DNA of 64,000 bases from contig NZ_FXUY01000001.1 in the NCBI RefSeq assembly GCF_900182985.1, forward strand, positions 3,782,001 through 3,846,000, in the 5' to 3' direction. Positions within the stretch are counted from its first letter, which is position 1; the number at the start of each line of letters is the position of its first letter. The position numbers and the translations under genes were made by a program. The stretch comes from Pseudomonas helmanticensis (GTDB lineage Bacteria; Pseudomonadota; Gammaproteobacteria; Pseudomonadales; Pseudomonadaceae). Below are positions 26,200-34,900 of this stretch, piece after piece. Under the pieces are notes generated by a model that saw only the letters and a program-made list of their open reading frames with translations, was not told where the DNA came from and searched no databases.

Positions 26200-26271
26200 C
26201 AAAAGATCGCAGCCTTCGGCAGCTCCTACACGGCGATTCATGTAGGAGCTGCCAAAGGCTGCGATCTTTTG
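26200..26271. repeat. REP pair, second family, between convergent genes
   Basis: AAAGATCGCAGCCTTCGGCA and the inverted TGCCAAAGGCTGCGATCTTT fill the 97-base gap between the Tai4-like gene and the convergent small gene. The long hairpin followed by T's on either strand probably acts as a terminator in both directions. Confidence 0.83.
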
Positions 26272-26282
26272 ATCTTGAGCCG

Positions 26283-26603
26283 TCAGGACGGCATGCCGCC
26301 CAACCTGCGCCCAATCACATCCAGCACATCACAGCCATCGCGCAGCGGGATGGCGCAGAGCATGGCGAAGTCGCTGAGGATGATCGAGTCGCACTCGACC
26401 GAGCCGCGCATGCACATGTTTTCCAGGACCTGAACCACGGTGCGGATGCGGTGATTGGCGGCGTCCATGAGGATGTCGAGGGGAACGTGGGTGTCGATGA
26501 ACAGAGTGGGCATGTCGCTGCAATTACCGGTCAGGGCCATGAAGCGGTTGTCGGGATGGGGGATGAGTTTTTCGTAGGGTGGAGCTGGTTTAAGCGTTGT
26601 CAT
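26283..26603 (-). CDS. Small DUF3077/DUF6124-like protein
   Basis: This protein of about 106 residues starts at ATG 26603, with GAGG eight bases upstream; a GTG three codons earlier is possible. The second half reads 'FIDTHVPLDILMDAANHRIR', then a long helix 'TVVQVLENMCMRGSVECDSI', and ends 'DVLDVIGRRLGGMPS'. This resembles the small Pseudomonas-specific proteins grouped as DUF3077 or DUF6124, whose function is not known to me. It has no signal peptide and no membrane segment. A recurring short reading frame lies just upstream on the same strand. Confidence 0.6.
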   Translation of the reverse strand: MTTLKPAPPYEKLIPHPDNRFMALTGNCSDMPTLFIDTHVPLDILMDAANHRIRTVVQVLENMCMRGSVECDSIILSDFAMLCAIPLRDGCDVLDVIGRRLGGMPS

Positions 26604-26646
26604 ATTTTGCACCTCAACTGATTAAATGAGGCTACCAATGACCTTC

Positions 26647-26775
26647 CTACAGGTTTGGGTGGCAGCCGTACGCGAGAGTAGGAAACTGAGGAACCAGCCA
26701 AAACTCAGCTACGCCGAAGCGTTCCCGCGCACAGCCGCCGCGAAAGATGTTACGGACACACGTTAGGTGCCGCAA
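26647..26775 (-). other. Recurring short reading frame/leader element before the DUF3077-like gene
   Basis: On the minus strand an open frame of about 42 codons (from a TTG at 26775 to TAG at 26647) reads LRHLTCVRNIFRGG and ends 'FPTLAYGCHPNL'. It stops 44 bases before the ATG of the DUF3077-like gene. I recall very similar strings as short annotated ORFs in several Pseudomonas genomes, which suggests a conserved repeated element. It has no good ribosome-binding site, so it may be a structured RNA or leader and not a protein. The rest of the gap 26613-26936 shows nothing else. Confidence 0.4.
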
Positions 26776-26936
26776 TCAGACAACAGGGCTGGTGCACGGT
26801 AAATTCCAAGGGTTCCTACACCCTGCCACCACGCTCGCAGTGACAACGAAAAGACTATCCCTGCAACCCACCGCCCACCAGTTCATGAAAACCGCCGCGA
26901 CTCGAAGGAAAACTCCCAAGCGCTCGCCCGGAAATA

Positions 26937-27665
26937 TCACTCCGACTCTGCCAGCAAAAACGCCAACAATGCCGATTGCGACGATTCTTCCGACATTGAA
27001 TCCTGAAAAAACTGCCTGACCTTGCAGCGCAAAACCGCTTCGGGAAAGGTTTCGAAGAGTGCCGGATGCTCTTCGCTCAACCACTGCAACGCATTGGCCG
27101 TCCGAGCCTCATCGCCCTGCTGCGTCAACACTGATTGCGGAATCTGCCACCACGGAAATGACCGCGCTAAAACTTGTGCCCTGCCACCGATTTCCAGCGG
27201 CTGACCATTGATCAATCCACGCCCGATCACCGGTAAAATCTGCGCCGTGTCCACCTCATCAGCCTGCAGGATCGGAAATAGAAACCGCCCGTCCCAGAAC
27301 CGGAAAAACACTGTTTTGCCGCCCGGCATCAGCACTTGGGTCAGGCTGCGAAAGTGCGCCACTACCTCTTCAAGCGTTGCTGAGGACACCGCCAACCAGC
27401 CCCAGTCCCGAGACTCGGTGGTCGCTACCCAATCGAGAAACTCACTGTCGGCAGCGACAACTCCCACGAAGGGCATCACCGCATCCCACTCGGCGTAGAT
27501 CGTGCCCGCCCAGATCGGGCTCGGCGAAACCAGCGGAGGATTGGCGTCGCTGGCATGACTGAAGATCGCGAACAGTTGCTCTGTCGGTTTCAGCGGTTCC
27601 TGCGCCAGCCACACGCGGGGGTCGAGAACATCAGGCTGCACAGACACCGCCCTTGCACCGCTCAC
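26937..27665 (-). CDS. DUF4123 protein, T6SS effector adaptor/chaperone
   Basis: This 242-residue protein has the DUF4123 hallmarks: 'RVWLAQEPLKPTEQLFAIFS' with an N-terminal sheet, 'SRDWGWLAVSSATLEEVVAHFRSL' and 'VFFRFWDGRFLFPIL', the last being the typical R-x-W/Y-D-x-R-x-x motif. Proteins of this family (Tap/TEC) load a cognate effector onto VgrG. The start is probably GTG 27665, overlapping vgrG by 35 bases; GTG 27647 or 27641 are alternatives. Normally the effector gene follows directly, but the next 300 bases downstream are empty. The family call is firm, and the loss of the effector is inference. Confidence 0.82.
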   Translation of the reverse strand: MSGARAVSVQPDVLDPRVWLAQEPLKPTEQLFAIFSHASDANPPLVSPSPIWAGTIYAEWDAVMPFVGVVAADSEFLDWVATTESRDWGWLAVSSATLEEVVAHFRSLTQVLMPGGKTVFFRFWDGRFLFPILQADEVDTAQILPVIGRGLINGQPLEIGGRAQVLARSFPWWQIPQSVLTQQGDEARTANALQWLSEEHPALFETFPEAVLRCKVRQFFQDSMSEESSQSALLAFLLAESE

Positions 27666-29646
27666 ACTCTTCGCAGAACGGCGCGTCGCCTTTGAAACTC
27701 ATGATTTGTGCGGCGGTGAGCATGGCCGCAGGTGCAGCGACCAGCTTCTCCGGCAATCCCGGCACAACCGGCGCCGCACTCATCGCTGCCATCGGCGCGC
27801 CGCCGACGACAATTGGCACACTGCTGAAAATCCCGCCTGGGCCGATGTTGATCCACTGCCCGCCCGCCTGAATGGTTGCGCTCGCACCACCATCGATGAC
27901 CACTTGCTGGCCAGCGCTGACATGAAATTGTCCGCTGGCGCTGAGCGCCTGACTGCTGACGCGAATATGCCGGTCGCCAGTCACGGTCAGGTGATCGTCT
28001 TGCCGCACTTCGGTTTGCCGCTGGCCGTGGGTGATGCGTTGTTCATCGGCCTTCAATTCATGCCGCGCGGTGCCGGTGACGACAATGCTGCGCTGGTTAT
28101 CGACCTGCACCTGTTGATCGTGCAACACGTGCTGCGTCCAGTTGCGCTGGGCGCGCAGGTAGATTTCTTCGGCGCCTTTGCGATCCTCGATGCGCAGTTC
28201 GTTGTAACCACCGCCGCCGGGGCTGCTTTGGCTGCGGAAGATGCTGCGGGTCTTGTCAGCCGGAAGATCGAGCGGCACCGGCGTCGCGGCGTTGGGCAGA
28301 CAGCCCATGACCAGCGGTTTGTCAGCATCAGCGTCGATGAAGCCGACCAGCACTTCCATGCCGACCCGTGGAATCAGCACGCTGCCATAACGATCATGGG
28401 CCCAGCCGGTGGCAACGCGCAGCCAGCAACTGGAATGCTCGTTCAGCTCGCCATCACGATCCCAGGCCAATTGCACTTTGACCCGGCCGTACTCATCACA
28501 GTGGATCTCGGTGTCTTTCGGGCCGGTGACAACCGCCGGTTGATAACCGAGCATTCGCGGTTTTTCCGGGCCCAGCGGCGGGCGGAAGAACACTGCCCAC
28601 GGCGTGGCGAGAAAGGTATTACGGTAACCCTGGAATTCTTCCCCATCGCTGGTGACCGATTCCTCCAGCACTTGCGGCTGTCGGCCATGGTGCTCAACGG
28701 CGGTGAGTAGCCACAGATCATTCCAGTCGTGGCGCGGATGGTCGATCAGTTGCAGGAAATGTCCGCAAACCAGTGCGGATTCATCGCTGATGCCCTCGGC
28801 CTGACGGTAATCGGCGACATGTCGCTCAAGTGCACGCTGGGCGAGGTGTTTGCCGGTTTCACGATCATTGAATTGACCGGGGAAGTGATAGTCCTCGAGC
28901 ACCGGACGTTGCTCGCCGTCAATGCGACTCTCCAGTTGCAGGCGCGGCTTTTCAAAGTTGTAGTCGCGCCGGGTAACCACGCTGGAACGGGTTTCCACAC
29001 GCACATTGAAGCGCTTGATCGCCGGCGCCCCGGCAGACATGCCGCTACCGGGCAGATAAAGCGTTGGCTCGGCCAATCGCGGGAACACGGTTTGATCGTC
29101 GCCGAACACCAACAGATGTCCGGCGGGGCTGTGCTGAAAGTGGTAATGAATACCGACCTCGGCACACAGGCGTTGAATGAACGCCAAGTCGCTCTCGGCG
29201 TACTGCACGCAATACTCACGCACCGGGTATTCGCTGCCTAACCGAAACTCGAAAGCGTCACGGAGGATCGCGTGATCTTTAAGCACCTGCGCAACAATTT
29301 GCGGCACGCTCTGATGCTGGAAAATCCGCTGATTGATGCGGTGCGCGAGATACGTCAGACGCGGGACAAGACTAAGGTGATAACGCGTCAGGCGTTTCCC
29401 GGAATCACCCTGCCCGACCTGATAAATCTGACCGTGAACGCCAGAACCCTGAGCATCAAAACTCAGAAACGCCTGACAGTGCAGCAGGCTTTCGAGGTCC
29501 AGATCGGGCCGTTCACTGACCAGTTCAAGCTCGAAACGAAACGGCTGGCTGATGGCTTCCTTGCCCGTGAACTCAAGGACCTTGAGGTCATGCTGGGCGC
29601 CTTCGAAGGTCAACGTGAAACGCGGTTGATTGGCAGGCGCGAACAT
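27631..29646 (-). CDS. vgrG: Type VI secretion VgrG spike protein
   Basis: This 671-residue protein is of the usual unextended VgrG size. The N-terminal gp27-like part begins 'FTLTFEGAQHDLKVLEFTGK' and continues with 'YVQYAESDL'-type 'EYCVQYAESDLAFIQRLCAE' near residue 155. The gp5 OB-fold region has 'GRVKVQLAWDRDGELNEHSS' and 'PRVGMEVLVGFIDADADKPL' around residues 385-450. The gp5 C-terminal needle repeats follow. The last residues 'PFCEECERCKGGVCAA' form the short Cys-rich tail seen in VgrGs that partner DUF4123 adaptors. No extra effector domain is present. It would cap the Hcp tube. No other T6SS structural genes are in the window, so this is an orphan vgrG island. Confidence 0.93.
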   Translation of the reverse strand: MFAPANQPRFTLTFEGAQHDLKVLEFTGKEAISQPFRFELELVSERPDLDLESLLHCQAFLSFDAQGSGVHGQIYQVGQGDSGKRLTRYHLSLVPRLTYLAHRINQRIFQHQSVPQIVAQVLKDHAILRDAFEFRLGSEYPVREYCVQYAESDLAFIQRLCAEVGIHYHFQHSPAGHLLVFGDDQTVFPRLAEPTLYLPGSGMSAGAPAIKRFNVRVETRSSVVTRRDYNFEKPRLQLESRIDGEQRPVLEDYHFPGQFNDRETGKHLAQRALERHVADYRQAEGISDESALVCGHFLQLIDHPRHDWNDLWLLTAVEHHGRQPQVLEESVTSDGEEFQGYRNTFLATPWAVFFRPPLGPEKPRMLGYQPAVVTGPKDTEIHCDEYGRVKVQLAWDRDGELNEHSSCWLRVATGWAHDRYGSVLIPRVGMEVLVGFIDADADKPLVMGCLPNAATPVPLDLPADKTRSIFRSQSSPGGGGYNELRIEDRKGAEEIYLRAQRNWTQHVLHDQQVQVDNQRSIVVTGTARHELKADEQRITHGQRQTEVRQDDHLTVTGDRHIRVSSQALSASGQFHVSAGQQVVIDGGASATIQAGGQWINIGPGGIFSSVPIVVGGAPMAAMSAAPVVPGLPEKLVAAPAAMLTAAQIMSFKGDAPFCEECERCKGGVCAA

Positions 29647-29810
29647 CCGATGTCTCTTTGCAGAATGAAGGGCGGGCGATTCTGCATGAGGGGCAAGGGG
29701 GGATGGGTGGGTGACGGGAAAATCAGATTTGCCCTACTTCTATTGCTGAAAACTCCGGCAAAAACCGGCGCCTTCGACTACAGACAAATCCCCCAAACCC
29801 ACCAGCATCA

Positions 29811-29905
29811 CCTGTAGGAGTGAGCCTGCTCGCGATAGCGGCGTGTCAGTGGCAAAAAATACCGACTGATACACCGCTATCGCGAGCAGGCTCACTCCTA
29901 CAGGG
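29811..29905. repeat. REPIN upstream of vgrG
   Basis: TGTAGGAGTGAGCCTGCTCG and the inverted CGAGCAGGCTCACTCCTACA enclose about 45 bases in the 353-base gap between vgrG and putP. The loop carries 'atagcggcgtgtcagt' and 'tgatacaccgctat', themselves complementary, so the whole element can fold into one long hairpin. Confidence 0.88.
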
Positions 29906-29936
29906 GAACTGCGGTGAATCAGAGAAATCACAGGCA

Positions 29937-29979
29937 ATAAAAAACGGCCCGTCTCCTGTAGGAAACGGGCCGTTTCTTT
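29937..29979 (-). terminator. Terminator of putP
   Basis: AAACGGCCCGT and ACGGGCCGTTT flank a 15-base centre. An A-run on the left and T-run on the right make it work in both directions. It begins 21 bases after the putP stop. Confidence 0.82.
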
Positions 29980-29999
29980 GTGAGCCGAAGCTCAGTACA

Positions 30000-31484
30000 T
30001 TACTTGTTCAAGTTGAAATCTTTTTCCGCTGCGTCGAAGCGCTGCACCATGCCAGCAGTCGGCGAACCGAGCTTGCTGACGATGAAGATGGCCAGGCTGG
30101 CGAAGATGAAGCCCGGAATGATTTCGTACAGCCCCAGCAGTTCGAAATGCTTCCAGACCACAACAGTGATCGCGCCGACCAGGATACCGGCCAGTGCGCC
30201 ATTGCGAGTCATGTCTTTCCAGATCACCGAGATCAGTACCACCGGACCGAACGCGGCACCGAAACCGGCCCAAGCGTAGGACACCAGGCCCAGCACGCGG
30301 TTTTCCGGGTTGGCGGCCAGACCGATAGCAATCAGGGCAACCAGCAGAACCATCGCACGGCCAACCCACACCAGTTCAACCTGGGAAGCGGATTTACGCA
30401 GGAATGCTTTGTAGAAGTCTTCGGTCAGGGCGCTCGAGCACACCAGCAACTGGCAGCTCAGGGTGCTCATCACAGCAGCCAGAATGGCCGACAGCAGCAC
30501 ACCGGCAATCCATGGATTGAAGAGGATTTTCGCCAGTTCGATGAACACACGCTCGTGGTTCTCGGTAACAGGGCCGGCCAGTTCCGGGTGTGCCGAGAAG
30601 TAGGCGATACCGAAGAAGCCCACCGCCACGGTGCCGCCCAGGCACAGGATCATCCAGGTCATGGAAATACGACGCGCCTTGGCGATCGATTTCACCGAGT
30701 CCGCCGCCATGAAACGCGCGAGGATGTGCGGTTGACCGAAGTAGCCCAAACCCCAGCCCATCAGCGAGATGATGCCGATGAAGGTGGTGCCTTTAAGCAT
30801 GTCGAAGTTGCTTGGGTCCTGTGCTTCGATCGCCAGGAACGTAGTATCGACACCACCGGTGGCCAGCAGGACGATGATCGGCGTCAGGATCAGCGCGAAG
30901 ATCATCAGGGTGGCTTGTACAGTGTCGGTCCAGCTCACTGCCAGGAAACCACCGATAAAGGTGTAGGCAATCGTCGCCGCAGCACCGGCCCACAGCGCCG
31001 TCTCGTAGGACATGCCGAAGGTGCTTTCGAACAGACGGGCACCTGCCACGATGCCGGAAGCGCAGTAAATGGTGAAGAACACCAGAATCACGATCGCCGA
31101 GATGATCCGCAGCAGACCGCTGTTGTCTTCAAAACGGCTGGCGAAGTAGTCCGGCAGGGTCAGGGCATCGCCGTTGTGCTCGGTCTGCACACGCAGACGG
31201 CCGGCAACGAACAGCCAGTTCAGGTAGGCACCGATGATCAGACCGATGGCAATCCAGCTTTCGGACAGACCGGACATGTAGATGGCGCCCGGCAGGCCCA
31301 TCAGCAACCAGCCGCTCATGTCGGAGGCACCGGCAGACAGCGCGGTGACGACGCTGCCGAGGCTGCGACCGCCGAGAATATAGTCAGAAAGGTTGTTGGT
31401 GGAGCGATAGGCCATCAAGCCGATCAGCACCATTGCTGCGATGTAGATCACGAACGTGATCAGGGTTGGATTGCTTACGCTCAT
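30000..31484 (-). CDS. putP: Sodium/proline symporter PutP
   Basis: This inner-membrane transporter of the SSS family takes up proline with Na+ for use as carbon and nitrogen source. From ATG 31484 it has 494 residues starting MSVSNPTLITFVIYIAAMVL and about 13 membrane segments. Key stretches are 'YRSTNNLSDYILGGRSLGS', the Na+/proline site 'SAGASDMSGWLLMGLPGAIY', 'RVQTEHNGDALTLPDYFASR', and 'MGWGLGYFGQPHILARFMAA'. An in-frame ATG 44 codons upstream gives a basic tail foreign to the family, and AGGGCG before 31484 supports the shorter form. It is divergent from putA with PutA boxes between. Confidence 0.95.
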   Translation of the reverse strand: MSVSNPTLITFVIYIAAMVLIGLMAYRSTNNLSDYILGGRSLGSVVTALSAGASDMSGWLLMGLPGAIYMSGLSESWIAIGLIIGAYLNWLFVAGRLRVQTEHNGDALTLPDYFASRFEDNSGLLRIISAIVILVFFTIYCASGIVAGARLFESTFGMSYETALWAGAAATIAYTFIGGFLAVSWTDTVQATLMIFALILTPIIVLLATGGVDTTFLAIEAQDPSNFDMLKGTTFIGIISLMGWGLGYFGQPHILARFMAADSVKSIAKARRISMTWMILCLGGTVAVGFFGIAYFSAHPELAGPVTENHERVFIELAKILFNPWIAGVLLSAILAAVMSTLSCQLLVCSSALTEDFYKAFLRKSASQVELVWVGRAMVLLVALIAIGLAANPENRVLGLVSYAWAGFGAAFGPVVLISVIWKDMTRNGALAGILVGAITVVVWKHFELLGLYEIIPGFIFASLAIFIVSKLGSPTAGMVQRFDAAEKDFNLNK

Positions 31485-31631
31485 TGAGTTACGCCCTGGC
31501 TTTGTTTTTATGTAGCGGCGGTGGTGAACCGCACGCAAACGACGACGTTTGGCAGACGATCCGGGATCCCGCGCATTTAGGACTGATGTTTCCCCAGGAA
31601 AGCCATCAGCCGGCACACCGGGTTATTCCCG

Positions 31632-31870
31632 GTTGCACCTAGGGCGCGAATGCTATGCAACAAAGCAAATAAGGTGCAACCAGTTTCGTGAGAATTAGTT
31701 GCACCTAGTCGGATTTATCGACAATCACCCCGTTTTTGCTCCCTTTTGTCGCAGTCATGGCCCTTTGCTAGAAGCAAAAGCACCAAGCAGGAGCAGTACT
31801 TTCGTACCAGAAAATAATTCCTGACGAGCTGCCTATTATTCCGACAAAAAAAGGGTTGCACCCGGTTGCA
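31632..31870. promoter_or_regulatory. put control region with six GTTGCA PutA boxes
   Basis: The putP-putA gap (31485-31942) carries GTTGCA at 31632, 31698, 31855 and 31865 on the plus strand, and on the minus strand (as TGCAAC) at 31656 and 31675. Several extend to GGTTGCACCT. GTTGCA is the known core bound by the PutA ribbon-helix-helix domain in E. coli. When proline is low, PutA should bind these and repress both genes. Three of them lie near the putP side and two next to the putA start. Confidence 0.72.
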
Positions 31871-31942
31871 CCTCTTTCAGCGCACGGCTAATCTTGCCGC
31901 CAGCTGATGCCACGCAACTGTGGCAACCATGAGGATAAAAAT

Positions 31943-34900
31943 ATGGCTACCACCACCCTTGGGGTCAAACTCGATGACCCGACCCGCGAGCGCCTGAAGG
32001 CTGCCGCGACCTCGATTGATCGCACACCGCACTGGCTGATCAAGCAGGCAATTTTCAATTACCTGGAAAAACTCGAGGGTGGTGCAACCCTGACCGAGCT
32101 GAACGGTTTGACCGCCAAGGACGCCGATGAGGCAGGCGAAGTCCACACCGATCACGCCCACCAGTGCTTCCTCGAATTCGCCGAAAGCATCCTGCCGCAG
32201 TCCGTTCTGCGCGCCTCGATCACCGCCGCTTACCGTCGCCCGGAGCCGGAAGTCGTGCCGATGCTGATCGAGCAGGCTCGCCTGCCGGTAGCGATGGCCG
32301 AAGCCACTAACAAACTTGCTGCCTCCATCGCGGAAAAATTGCGTAACCAGAAAAGTGCCGGCGGTCGTGCAGGCATTGTTCAAGGTCTGCTGCAGGAATT
32401 TTCCCTGTCGTCCCAGGAAGGCGTGGCGCTGATGTGCCTGGCCGAAGCGCTGTTGCGTATCCCGGACAAGGGCACTCGCGATGCACTGATCCGCGACAAG
32501 ATCAGCACCGGTAACTGGCATCCTCACTTGGGCAACAGCCCATCGCTGTTCGTCAACGCTGCCACTTGGGGCCTGCTGCTGACCGGCAAACTGGTCTCGA
32601 CGCACAACGAAGCCGGCCTGACTTCGTCGCTGAGCCGCATCATCGGCAAGAGCGGCGAGCCGATGATCCGCAAGGGCGTCGACATGGCCATGCGCCTGAT
32701 GGGCGAGCAGTTCGTCACCGGCGAAACCATCGCCGAAGCACTGGCCAACGCGAGCAAGTTCGAAGCTAAAGGCTTCCGTTATTCCTACGACATGCTCGGT
32801 GAAGCGGCGCTGACCGAACACGACGCGCAGAAATACCTGGCGTCGTACGAACAAGCCATTCACTCGATCGGCAAAGCCTCCCACGGTCGTGGGATTTATG
32901 AAGGCCCGGGCATTTCCATCAAGCTCTCGGCACTGCACCCGCGTTACAGCCGTGCACAGTACGAGCGCGTGATGGACGAGCTGTACCCGCGCCTGCTGTC
33001 GCTGACCCTGCTGGCCAAGCAATACGACATCGGCCTGAACATCGACGCCGAAGAAGCCGACCGTCTCGAACTGTCGCTGGATCTGCTGGAGCGCCTGTGC
33101 TTCGAGCCGCAACTGACTGGCTGGAACGGCATCGGTTTCGTCATCCAGGCTTACCAGAAGCGTTGCCCATACGTGATCGATTACGTGATCGACCTGGCTC
33201 GCCGCAGCCGCCATCGCCTGATGATCCGTCTGGTGAAAGGCGCGTACTGGGACAGCGAAATCAAGCGCGCCCAGGTCGAAGGCCTGGAAGGCTATCCGGT
33301 CTATACCCGCAAGGTGTACACCGACGTTTCCTACATCGCTTGCGCACGCAAACTGCTGTCGGTGCCGGAAGTCATCTACCCGCAGTTCGCCACGCACAAC
33401 GCCCACACCCTGTCGGCCATTTACCACATTGCCGGTCAGAACTATTACCCGGGCCAGTACGAATTCCAGTGCCTGCACGGCATGGGCGAACCGCTTTACG
33501 AACAAGTTGTAGGCAAAGTTTCCGACGGCAAGCTGAACCGTCCGTGCCGCGTGTACGCACCGGTCGGTACTCACGAAACCCTGCTGGCGTATCTGGTTCG
33601 TCGCTTGCTGGAGAACGGTGCGAACACCTCGTTCGTCAACCGCATCGCCGACCAATCGATTTCGATTCAGGAATTGGTGGCCGATCCGGTAGCGCAGATC
33701 GAGCAGATGGCGACCGTGGAAGGTGGTTTCGGCTTGCCGCATCCGCGTATTCCGCTGCCGCGTGATCTGTACGGTGCCGAACGCGCCAACTCCAGCGGCA
33801 TCGACATGGCTAACGAACATCGTCTGGCTTCGCTGTCCTGCGCCCTGCTCGCCACTGCCCACACCGACTGGAAAGCCGCGCCGATGCTCGGTTGCGCGTC
33901 CAGCACCGAAACTCCGGCGCCAGTGCTGAACCCGGCAGATCACCGTGATGTGGTTGGTCACGTTCAGGAAGCCACCGTCGAAGACGTCGACAACGCCATT
34001 CAATGCGCGCTGAACGCCGCGCCGATCTGGCAGGCCACTCCGCCGGCCGAACGCGCGGCGATTCTGGAACGTGCCGCTGATTTGATGGAAGGCGAGATCC
34101 AGCCGCTGATGGGCCTGTTGGCTCGTGAAGCCGGCAAGACTTTCGCCAACGCCATCGCCGAAGTCCGTGAAGCGGTCGACTTCCTGCGTTATTACGCGGT
34201 GCAGGCACGCAACGATTTCAGCAATGACGCCCACCGTCCATTGGGTCCAGTCGTATGCATCAGCCCGTGGAACTTCCCGCTGGCGATCTTCAGCGGTCAA
34301 GTCGCTGCGGCACTGGCTGCCGGTAACCCGGTATTGGCCAAACCTGCAGAGCAAACTCCGCTGGTTGCCGCTCAAGCCGTGCGCTTGCTGCTCGAAGCCG
34401 GCATCCCGGAAGGCGTGCTGCAACTGCTGCCGGGTCGCGGTGAAACCGTCGGCGCCGGTCTGGTTGGCGATGAGCGCGTCAAAGGCGTGATGTTCACCGG
34501 TTCCACCGAAGTCGCGCGTCTGCTGCAACGCAACATCGCTGGCCGTCTCGACAGCCAGGGCCGTCCGATTCCACTGATCGCCGAAACCGGTGGCCAGAAC
34601 GCAATGATCGTCGACTCTTCGGCACTGACCGAGCAAGTCGTGATCGACGTGGTGTCGTCGGCTTTCGACAGCGCCGGTCAGCGTTGCTCGGCGCTGCGGG
34701 TACTGTGCTTGCAGGAAGATTCCGCTGATCGTGTCATCGAAATGCTCAAAGGTGCCATGGCGGAAAGCCGTCTCGGCAACCCGGAGCGCCTGTCCGTGGA
34801 CATCGGCCCGGTGATCGACGCCGAAGCCAAGGCTGGCATCGACAAGCACATCCAGGTCATGCGCGACAAAGGTCGCAACGTCTACCAGGTGGCGATCGCC

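Noticed and set aside
26776..27084. A 102-codon hydrophobic minus-strand frame overlapping the end of the DUF4123 gene, considered as the missing effector
   Set aside because: Much of it lies inside the DUF4123 gene in another frame. It has no ribosome-binding site and no effector motif.
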